9,584 bases of DNA from Bacillota bacterium (GTDB taxonomy: Bacteria; Bacillota; GCA-003054495; Carboxydocellales; JAJZTU01): assembly GCA_021848765.1 (NCBI GenBank), contig JAJZTU010000117.1, forward strand, positions 1 to 9,584, given 5' to 3'. Numbering within the stretch: the first letter of the stretch is position 1; every line of letters starts with the position of its first letter. A program made the position numbers and the translations under genes. The notes beneath the pieces are model-generated. The model saw nothing but the letters and a program-made list of their open reading frames with translations, searched no databases and was not told the origin of the DNA. Shown here one piece after another: positions 1-6,184 of the stretch.

Positions 1-1029
1 GACGGCCAGGCTGATTTGGTCTGTATCGCCCGGGGACAAATTTGCGACCCCGAGTTTGCCAGGAAAACTCTGGAGGGACGCCAGGAAGAAATCCGCCAGT
101 GTATTGCCTGTAATCAGTGCTGTGCTGCCAGAACCGGTCTGAACAGAGACTTGGGCTGTTTGCAAAACCCGGCTTCAGGCAGGGAAGCAACCTATGGTCA
201 CCACACAATCACTAAAGCAGCCGGACCCAAAAAAGTCATGGTTATCGGAGGGGGGCCGGCAGGACTGGAGGCTGCAAAGGAGGCGGCCCGCAGGGGGCAC
301 AACGTTACTTTATACGAACGGGAGAATTCCTTGGGCGGCCAGATAAACTTATTGACCAAAGTGCCAAACCGGGAGGAATTTTCCGATGTTATTCGCAACC
401 AGACCCTTGAAATGAACAACTTTCCGGTAAAAATCGAGCTTGGCACGGAAGTTACCTTGAATTTAGTGGAGCAAGAAAAACCTGATGCGGTCATCGTGGC
501 TACCGGTTCAGAAGCCGCTCCCTGTTACCTTCCGGGAGCTGACCGGCACCATGTGTTAACCTTTTATGAGGTACTGGCCGGCCGTGAAGTACCGGGGGAC
601 ACGGTGTTAATCCTTGACGATATCGGTTTTCACCAGGCAACCGGCACCGCCGAATACCTAAGCTACCTGAACAAAAAAGTATATATCCTGACTGCCGGGC
701 TTTATGTTGCACCGGATCTAATGCCCACTATGGACCTTCAGCTATGGTACAGGCGGGCCTTGGATCAGGGTATAGAAATGCTCACCAACAGTATTGTCAG
801 GTCGATCGGTGAAAAATCCGTTACGATATTCAATCATTACAGCGGCCAGGAGAGAGTCTTAGAGGATGTTAGCGCAGTAGTCCTGGTAGGCCATCCCAAA
901 CCAAGGGAAGAGCTATACCAGCTGATTAAAGGAAAAGTTCCTGAAATATACCGCATCGGCGACTCGCTTGCTCCCCGCAGGATAGAACATGCCATTTTTG
1001 ACGGGTTTAAAGTCGGGCGAAGTCTATAA
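1..1029 (+). CDS. Old yellow enzyme/FadH-type NAD(P)H:flavin oxidoreductase, C-terminal part (5' end outside window)
   Basis: The reading frame is open from base 1 and ends at TAA 1027-1029, so the N-terminal TIM-barrel with its FMN site lies mostly upstream. The visible start (ADLVCIARG) is the end of that barrel. A [4Fe-4S] cysteine cluster follows, at codons 100, 109, 118/121 and 157 (CIACNQCC, then GCLQNP). Next comes an FAD/NAD fold with IGGGPAGLEAA near base 244 and the VATGS motif, then an ending with RIGDSLAPRR, as in 2,4-dienoyl-CoA reductase relatives. The family transfers hydride from NAD(P)H via FAD, the iron-sulfur cluster and FMN to enoate-type substrates. FadH/OYE oxidoreductases are a known companion of mycofactocin clusters in Peptococcaceae-like bacteria, which fits the MftF-like gene downstream. 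An internal ATG or GTG (for example GTG 19) is not the true start, because homology continues to the window edge. The family is certain; the substrate is unknown. Confidence 0.9.
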   Translation, partial: DGQADLVCIARGQICDPEFARKTLEGRQEEIRQCIACNQCCAARTGLNRDLGCLQNPASGREATYGHHTITKAAGPKKVMVIGGGPAGLEAAKEAARRGHNVTLYERENSLGGQINLLTKVPNREEFSDVIRNQTLEMNNFPVKIELGTEVTLNLVEQEKPDAVIVATGSEAAPCYLPGADRHHVLTFYEVLAGREVPGDTVLILDDIGFHQATGTAEYLSYLNKKVYILTAGLYVAPDLMPTMDLQLWYRRALDQGIEMLTNSIVRSIGEKSVTIFNHYSGQERVLEDVSAVVLVGHPKPREELYQLIKGKVPEIYRIGDSLAPRRIEHAIFDGFKVGRSL

Positions 1030-1044
1030 CGGGGGGGAGAGGAA

Positions 1045-2115
1045 GTGCAGAACACAGTGCAAAACATTGAGCAGAAAACAGTAAAAACCCCGGAAAAAAA
1101 GCCGGTGCAAAAAATATTACTGGTCTTACAACATAACAGTGGGGATATAGCAGGCCCATCCCTGCGTTTATGTGCTGATATTAACCGGTTTGCCAGGCAG
1201 GTGGATGCGGAAACGGAAGCAGTCCTGTTTGGCTCCTGTCCGGAAGAAACCCTGAAGTCCCTTGGCAATTACGGTACCGCGAGGGTTTATCCGGTGACAG
1301 GGTCCACGGATAACTTCTATTCCCCGGAGCAAAGGGTGGATGCTATTTTAGAGTTAGTGGCCGTACTTAACCCCACCTTGCTCATTTTGCCGGGTACATT
1401 GCAGGGCAGGGAAATGGCGCCCCTGCTGGCTTACAGATTGGAGGCAGGATTTGTCGCCGGCTGTGTAGAGATCGGCTGCCGGGAAGGCAAAACAGAAGCC
1501 CTGCTAAATGTTTATAACGGCCAGTATCAAATGCTCTGTGAATTTACCGGCAGTCCAAACGTGGTCTTGATGGCTGATGTTAATCGCGGGGCAATCGAGC
1601 CGGGCGGCCCGGAAGAAGCTGAAATAGTTACGATATTGTCAACCGGGGGTATGGAATTAGCGCCAAGCCATGTTGCGGAACCAACCAGGCAAGTTGTGGA
1701 AACCTTCTACCTACCGGCCACCGAACTGGATATCGCTGAAGCGGATATCGTGGTTGGAATTGGCCGGGGAGTACAGACCCGGGAAGATTTCCGGCTTATG
1801 CAGGAGCTTGCTGCCTCAATCGGAGCACCGGTTGGGGGGAGCAGGCCGGCAGTTGACGCAGGCTGGCTTGGCTTTGAGCAGCAAATAGGTCAGACCGGCC
1901 GGATTATTTCCCCGGAAGTATACCTGGCTGCCGGAATTTCAGGTGCCCAGCAGCATATATCCGGGGTGGAAAAGGCCAAAATCATCGCCATTAACAATGA
2001 CCCTCAGGCCCCGATATTGCGTTTAGCCGACCTTGGAGCAGTGGGGGATTTCAAAGCAGTAGTCCCTTTACTGCTCCAAAAACTCCGGCACAGCCGGAAG
2101 GAGGGTCCACAATGA
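1045..2115 (+). CDS. etfA: Electron transfer flavoprotein alpha subunit
   Basis: This is the alpha subunit of an EtfAB heterodimer, which carries FAD and passes electrons between dehydrogenases and a membrane acceptor. The protein is 356 residues from GTG 1045, which has a purine-rich site (GGGGGGAGAGG) just upstream; the gap to the preceding gene is only 15 bases. The C-terminal FAD domain is well preserved: GIGRGVQ near residue 238, SRPAVDAGW from residue 266, QIGQTG, GISGAQQH, NNDPQAPI and DLGAVGD. The first 25 or so residues are a polar, lysine- and glutamine-rich extension before the usual ETF fold begins at KILLVLQHNSG. The TGA stop overlaps the ATG of the FixC-like gene (ATGA, 2112-2115), which implies translational coupling. 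The order here is etfA-fixC-fixX-etfB, unlike the classical fixABCX order. The identification is firm. That its donor is reduced mycofactocin is inferred only from the neighbouring genes. Confidence 0.93.
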   Translation: MQNTVQNIEQKTVKTPEKKPVQKILLVLQHNSGDIAGPSLRLCADINRFARQVDAETEAVLFGSCPEETLKSLGNYGTARVYPVTGSTDNFYSPEQRVDAILELVAVLNPTLLILPGTLQGREMAPLLAYRLEAGFVAGCVEIGCREGKTEALLNVYNGQYQMLCEFTGSPNVVLMADVNRGAIEPGGPEEAEIVTILSTGGMELAPSHVAEPTRQVVETFYLPATELDIAEADIVVGIGRGVQTREDFRLMQELAASIGAPVGGSRPAVDAGWLGFEQQIGQTGRIISPEVYLAAGISGAQQHISGVEKAKIIAINNDPQAPILRLADLGAVGDFKAVVPLLLQKLRHSRKEGPQ

Positions 2116-3416
2116 GCAGCAACACATTTGATGTGATTATCGTCGGAGCAGGCCCGGCCGGAACGACCGCAGCCTTAATTTTGGCCCGTAAGGGTTTAAA
2201 AGTAATTCTGATTGAGCGGGGAGAATTTCCGGGAGCAAAAAATATGTTTGGCGGAGCGCTTTTTGGCAGGGTGCTTGATGAGATCATTCCGGAATACTGG
2301 GCCAAAGCGCCTGTGGAAAGGTTCATTAACCGGAAAATAATTACCTTGCTGGCTGAGGATTCAGCGGTTAGCCTGGATTTTAACTCGGCTGCCTTTAAGC
2401 AAGCGCCCTATAACGGTTTTGTGGTGATGCGCACCCGTTTTGACCGCTGGTATGCGGTCGAAGCAGTAAAAGCCGGTGCTGTACTGCTGACCCAGACCAC
2501 TGTCGATGATGTAATCCGGGAGGGGAACCAGGTGGTCGGGGTGGTGGCCCGCCGGGCCCAGGGAGAGCTCAGGGCGAAGGTGGTGATTGCCGCTGACGGC
2601 GCGCTGTCCTTCCTGGCGCAAAAGGCCGGACTGAGAAAAGATTTTACCCCGGAGCAATTTTCCCTTGGAGTAAAGGAAGTAATTCAACTTCCCCCGGGAG
2701 CACTGGAGGAAAGATTCGGCCTGACCGGGGACGAAGGATTGTCTAACGAATACCTGGGCCGGATGGGCGATGGCCTGCACGGGGGAGCATTCCTCTATAC
2801 CAATAAAGACAGTTTGTCCATCGGGGTGGTGGCTCAGGCCCACTCCTTAAAGGAAAAGCAAGTCACCATCTATGATGCCTTGGAAAAATTTAAACGTCAT
2901 CCGGCTGTAGCGCCCCTGCTTGAAGGTGGCCGCTTCCTGGAGTATTCCGCCCACCTGATTCCGGAAGCGGGGGCAAACATGATTCCCAGGCTGTATACCG
3001 GCGGCATGCTGGTCACAGGCAATGCAGCGGGTTTGGTGCTGGTCGGGGGCGTGTTTTTGGAAGGTGTAAATTGTGCGATTGCCTCCGGCCGGATAGCGGC
3101 AGAAACTGTCCTGCAGGCCTTTGAAAAAGGAATTTTTGATAAACGGGCAATGGCAGAATATGAGGCTAGACTAAAGGCCAGCTTTGTGCTCCGGGACATT
3201 AACCGGTATAAGAGCGCCATACCGTTGCTGATGAACAAAAGGTTGTATGAAGTTTATCCTTCCTTTGCCTGCCGGACTCTGGAAAATTGGTTCACGGTAG
3301 ACGGGACGGGTCATCCAAAACTGGCAGGGATGGTCAAAGGCTTACTTGGCGAAGACGTTGGCCTTTGGCAGCTGGCCGGTGACGGGTACCAAATGGGGAG
3401 GGCTTTGCTGTGGTAA
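2112..3416 (+). CDS. fixC: FixC-like FAD-dependent oxidoreductase (ETF:quinone oxidoreductase type)
   Basis: This 434-residue flavoprotein belongs to the FixC/geranylgeranyl-reductase group and probably accepts electrons from EtfAB and delivers them to quinone together with the FixX protein. The N-terminal FAD site is VIIVGAGPAG (G12, G14, G17), followed by an acidic strand end (LIERGEFPGAKN), typical of FixC. A later FAD motif reads VTGNAAGL, with Asn304 where relatives usually have Asp (GDAAG); then come GGVFLEGVNCAIASGR and a C-terminal RDINRY region. The iron-sulfur domain of mitochondrial ETF-QO is absent and is supplied by the next gene, as in fixCX systems. A strong GGAAGGAGGG site precedes ATG 2112. 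The gene overlaps etfA by 4 bases and fixX by 7 bases. The nearby EtfAB and ferredoxin make a generic geranylgeranyl reductase unlikely. Confidence 0.88.
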   Translation: MSSNTFDVIIVGAGPAGTTAALILARKGLKVILIERGEFPGAKNMFGGALFGRVLDEIIPEYWAKAPVERFINRKIITLLAEDSAVSLDFNSAAFKQAPYNGFVVMRTRFDRWYAVEAVKAGAVLLTQTTVDDVIREGNQVVGVVARRAQGELRAKVVIAADGALSFLAQKAGLRKDFTPEQFSLGVKEVIQLPPGALEERFGLTGDEGLSNEYLGRMGDGLHGGAFLYTNKDSLSIGVVAQAHSLKEKQVTIYDALEKFKRHPAVAPLLEGGRFLEYSAHLIPEAGANMIPRLYTGGMLVTGNAAGLVLVGGVFLEGVNCAIASGRIAAETVLQAFEKGIFDKRAMAEYEARLKASFVLRDINRYKSAIPLLMNKRLYEVYPSFACRTLENWFTVDGTGHPKLAGMVKGLLGEDVGLWQLAGDGYQMGRALLW

Positions 3417-3685
3417 ATATTTCGGTACGCTTGAAATACAGCCGTTACAGGCTGGATAGGGAAGCACATATTAAGGTTAACTACGAAAAATGCCGAAACT
3501 GCGGGCGCCGCGCCTGTCTCACGGCCTGCCCGGCCCAATGCTACCTGCCCCAACCGGAAAACGGTGTGGTCTTTAACTACGAGGCCTGCCTGGAGTGCGG
3601 TACCTGCTACATCATCTGTGACCAGGGCGCCCTGAACTGGAACTTTCCCAAAGGCGGCTGCGGCATATCTTACCGCTTCGCCTAA
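3410..3685 (+). CDS. fixX: FixX-like ferredoxin, two [4Fe-4S] clusters
   Basis: This is a 91-residue ferredoxin-like partner of the FixC-type protein, expected to relay electrons from its FAD to quinone. Two cysteine sets are visible: C28-x2-C31-x4-C36-x3-C40-Pro, and C60-x2-C63-x2-C66-x3-C70 within ACLECGTCYIICDQGAL. The second set and the ending WNFPKGGCGISYRF match the FixX/ETF-QO ferredoxin domain closely. The first set is complete here, so two cubane clusters are likely. Extra cysteines occur at residue 44 and in the GGCG near the end. The GTG start at 3410 lies inside the fixC end (overlap 3410-3416), with GGGGAGGG about 8 bases upstream. An 80-base gap then separates it from etfB. The assignment is confident from the motifs and from adjacency to fixC. 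Confidence 0.9.
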   Translation: MVNISVRLKYSRYRLDREAHIKVNYEKCRNCGRRACLTACPAQCYLPQPENGVVFNYEACLECGTCYIICDQGALNWNFPKGGCGISYRFA

Positions 3686-3760
3686 GAGCCGCATTGACTA
3701 GCATTAAAAGTCCAGACCTCAGCGACCCCGTCCCCTCTTGACCCGAAAACCCAAGCAACG

Positions 3761-3770
3761 AAAGGTGGTG
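3761..3770 (+). promoter_or_regulatory. Probable ribosome binding site suggesting a CTG start for etfB
   Basis: AAAGGTGGTG (3761-3770) resembles the anti-Shine-Dalgarno complement with one mismatch and sits 6 bases before CTG 3777. From that CTG the protein would begin with the typical EtfB N-terminus, MNIVV. The alternatives are GTG 3765 or 3768, which lie within the purine stretch itself, and TTG 3738, which has a pyrimidine-rich upstream region. The site therefore argues for a start at 3768 or later, possibly at the rare CTG. Confidence 0.45.
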
Positions 3771-4658
3771 AACAAGCTGAATATCGTGGTCTTAATCAGA
3801 AACACAGTGGATTGCCGGGTACCCCTGCTTCCGGACATGTATGGTGAACAACCTTTGCCGGAAGCCATGGCCAGTATCATCAACCCGGCAGACTGGTTTG
3901 CGTTGGAACAAGGCTTGGACCTTCGCGGCCAGCAGGACGTCCACAGAGTAATGGCCATGTCCCTGGGCGGTAAAGATGCTGAGGAAGCACTGCGCTGGTG
4001 CCTGGCAGCCGGGGCGCAGCGGGTGCTGAGGATTTGGGATAAAGCCCTGGAGGAGGCGGACCTGCTTGGCAGGGGAAAGGCTCTTGCGGCTGCTCTGGCC
4101 AGGTCGAAACCGGAATTGGTACTTTGCGGGGACGGGTGCCTGGACCAAATAAACTCCGCACTGCCCGGGGTAGTTGCTGCTGCAGCGGGAATGGCCTATG
4201 TACCCGGAGTAACGAAATTGGAAAAAGTAGAAGCAGGCAAGGCCATTGTCATCAGGCGGCTGGAAAAAGGCAAGCGGGAAAGGGTTATTATCCGTTTACC
4301 CGCCTTGGTAGCTATTGAGGACGGGGGAAGCGCGCCCGCCTACTATGCTGACCTGCCGGGAGCAGTCACGGCCTTCACAGTAGCGGTGCCGTGCAAAGGC
4401 TTGGCCTGCCTCGGGTTATCTGCGGAAAGAGTGGGCAGCCGGGGAGCGAAAGTGCATAACACCCTGCTCCGGGTAGCCAGACCGGTTGTCACCAGGCCGG
4501 TAACTCCGGACCCCGGGTTACCGGCTGAACAACGCCTGAGAAAGATTTTAAGCGGAGGAATAGTGAGAAAACAAGGGGAGGTAATTACAGGTTCTGCGGA
4601 ACAATTGGCAGACAAAATTGTCGAATTTCTCCGCAAAGAACCTGTAGTGAGGTTATGA
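3768..4658 (+). CDS. etfB: Electron transfer flavoprotein beta subunit, divergent
   Basis: This is the partner of the EtfA encoded two genes upstream. It is about 296 residues from GTG 3768; TTG 3738 and CTG 3777 are alternative starts. Recognisable ETF-beta landmarks, in order, are the start NIVVLIRNTVD, NPADWFALEQGLDL, the MSLGGKDAEEALRWCLAAGAQRV segment, PELVLCGDGCLDQ, IRRLEKGKRE and LPALVAIEDGG. The loop that normally reads DGDTAQVGP and holds the AMP phosphate (or the second FAD in bifurcating ETFs) is instead DQINSALPG around residue 126, so nucleotide binding may differ. The C-terminal part is poorly like standard EtfB. The stop overlaps the ATG of the glycosyltransferase (ATGA, 4655-4658). 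Separate, divergent ETF subunits are known from mycofactocin loci, which fits here. The family call is secure; the electron donor is inferred. Confidence 0.85.
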   Translation: MNKLNIVVLIRNTVDCRVPLLPDMYGEQPLPEAMASIINPADWFALEQGLDLRGQQDVHRVMAMSLGGKDAEEALRWCLAAGAQRVLRIWDKALEEADLLGRGKALAAALARSKPELVLCGDGCLDQINSALPGVVAAAAGMAYVPGVTKLEKVEAGKAIVIRRLEKGKRERVIIRLPALVAIEDGGSAPAYYADLPGAVTAFTVAVPCKGLACLGLSAERVGSRGAKVHNTLLRVARPVVTRPVTPDPGLPAEQRLRKILSGGIVRKQGEVITGSAEQLADKIVEFLRKEPVVRL

Positions 4659-6151
4659 GCCAATATCACCTGGCCACTGGAGTAACCTTCCAGGAAAATC
4701 AGGACAAAACCGGGGGGAGCTTATCCATCCGTTATCCCCGGAGAATTATCCGCTTAAGCGCTAATGGAGTGCAAGCCATAAAACAATTATGCGGGCAACT
4801 TCAGGGGCCGGGCGCATGGGACGAAAAGACTGCCGCTTTTGCAGTCGATCTGGAGAATCAAGGCATTATAATGAGGAATTTTCCCCGGTTGGCGGATAAA
4901 GACTTACCGCCGGTGAGTATTGTTATCCCTACTTATAACCGGCAGTCAAGGTTAACCTCTTGCCTGGAGTCTGTGCTCGCCTTGGATTATCCGCAAGAAA
5001 AACTGGAAATTATCGTTGTCGATGACTCATCCCCGGTACCTGTTGATTTGGAGGGAATTTTGGAATCGGTCAAACCACTGCTCAGGTTGATCCGGATGCC
5101 GGAGAACAGGGGGCAGGGGGCTGCCAGAAACGAGGCAGTAAAACAGGCCAAAGGTGAAATAATAGCCTTCCTGGATGATGATTGCCTGGCCTCTAAAGGG
5201 TGGTTAAAAGCTCTTGTCCCTTGCTTTCAGCATCCGGAGGTGGCAGCCGCCGGTGGGCGGGTAGAATCAGCCAATCTGGCCAGGCCGCTGGAAAAATATG
5301 AACAGGTCCAGTCACCGCTGCTAATGGGGGGCAATCAGCGCAAAGTCAGGAAAGGCAGTGCCTTGTCCTACCTGGCAACCTGTAACCTGCTGGTCAGGAA
5401 AAAGTCTTTGCTGGCCGTGGGCGCTTTTGACCCGGAACTGAGAGTGGGGGAAGATGTTGACCTCTGCCGGAGGATTCTGGAAAGGGGAGAACTTATCTAT
5501 TATCTTCCCGCAGGCCTGGTATTTCACCACCACCGTTCCGAACTCATCCCCTTCTTAAAAAGGAGATTTAACTACGGGCAATCTGAGGCCAGGCTGCAGA
5601 CCCGCAACCCAAAGGAAAAACGGATGCTGGTTTTTTTCCCGGGTAACAGTATTATCCTGGGAGCGACAATCCTGACAGCCCTGCTGGCCGGTGTCTTGCC
5701 GGCCCTGGCGGCAGGTATGGGCTTAACCGTATTCAATCTCTTCCGGCAGTTGGTACGCAAGTTACAGAGCATTAAGTCTGCTGAGTGTAAACCGGGTATC
5801 CGGCAAGCGCTCCCGGCCATGCTCAGGTCTCAGGGCACTGCTGTTTATCTCTACAGTCAAAACTTTAGCCGTTATTATTCAATACCTGCTACAGTAATTG
5901 CCCTCTTCAGCTTTCCCCGGCTGGTGCCACTTTTTCTGGCCATCCACCTCTTACCGGGCATTATTGATTATAAACTCAAGAAACCTTCCTTAACTCCCGT
6001 TTATTTTATCTGCTATCATTTTTTGGAGAATCTTGTTTACCAGGCAGGGGTTTTCAGGGGCTGCCTCAGTGAGCATAACTGGCATCCTTTAACCATGGAT
6101 TTTATCCGGGCGGATGCCAACCTGCTACGGGTATCAGTCACAAAAAAATAA
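4655..6151 (+). CDS. mftF: Mycofactocin-type family 2 glycosyltransferase, membrane-anchored
   Basis: This 498-residue GT2 enzyme probably adds the beta-glucan chain to the mycofactocin redox cofactor. Residues 1-80 look like a small PqqD-like peptide-binding domain (IRLSANGVQAIKQLCG). The GT-A domain spans about 86-300: VSIVIPTYNR, VVDDSSPVP (D123-D124), ENRGQGAARNEA, FLDDDC (D174-D176, nucleotide-sugar/metal site), ATCNLLVRK and the catalytic-type GEDVDLCRR (E266, D267, D269). It is followed by FHHHRSELIPFLKRRFNYGQS, which closely resembles the RRFFYGTS region of MftF. Two hydrophobic stretches, about 325-360 and 407-440, indicate membrane anchoring. The ATG overlaps the etfB stop, so it is cotranslated with the ETF module. 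A generic GT2 is possible, but the MftF-like C-terminal landmarks and the OYE/ETF neighbours favour MftF. The mftA-E genes are not in view. Confidence 0.8.
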   Translation: MSQYHLATGVTFQENQDKTGGSLSIRYPRRIIRLSANGVQAIKQLCGQLQGPGAWDEKTAAFAVDLENQGIIMRNFPRLADKDLPPVSIVIPTYNRQSRLTSCLESVLALDYPQEKLEIIVVDDSSPVPVDLEGILESVKPLLRLIRMPENRGQGAARNEAVKQAKGEIIAFLDDDCLASKGWLKALVPCFQHPEVAAAGGRVESANLARPLEKYEQVQSPLLMGGNQRKVRKGSALSYLATCNLLVRKKSLLAVGAFDPELRVGEDVDLCRRILERGELIYYLPAGLVFHHHRSELIPFLKRRFNYGQSEARLQTRNPKEKRMLVFFPGNSIILGATILTALLAGVLPALAAGMGLTVFNLFRQLVRKLQSIKSAECKPGIRQALPAMLRSQGTAVYLYSQNFSRYYSIPATVIALFSFPRLVPLFLAIHLLPGIIDYKLKKPSLTPVYFICYHFLENLVYQAGVFRGCLSEHNWHPLTMDFIRADANLLRVSVTKK

Positions 6152-6167
6152 ATCAAATACACAATAA

Positions 6168-6174
6168 GAAAGGA
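6168..6174 (+). promoter_or_regulatory. Ribosome binding site setting the AOR start at GTG 6185
   Basis: GAAAGGA (6168-6174) ends 10 bases before GTG 6185 but only 1 base before GTG 6176. The spacing, and the AOR-like N-terminus that begins at 6185 (MGKFILRVNMS), make 6185 the better start. The 33-base gap after mftF is A+T-rich and shows no clear terminator. Confidence 0.6.
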
Positions 6175-6184
6175 CGTGTTTTTA

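Noticed and set aside
16..1029. A complete gene starting at an internal GTG or TTG near base 16
   Set aside because: The family homology runs up to base 1 and a TIM-barrel is missing, so the gene is cut by the window edge.
2361..2843. 160-codon open frame on the - strand, and other sizeable antisense frames such as 837-1268
   Set aside because: They lie entirely over well-supported + strand genes, have no ribosome binding site, and encode no recognisable motif.
1045..3685. Nitrogen-fixation fix genes
   Set aside because: No nif gene is nearby, the gene order differs, and the neighbours are OYE and MftF-like genes, so the link is to mycofactocin-type redox rather than nitrogenase.
3694..3699. 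TTGACT as a -35 promoter box ahead of etfB
   Set aside because: No TATAAT-like -10 element occurs 16-18 bases downstream (the region is CAGACCTCAG).
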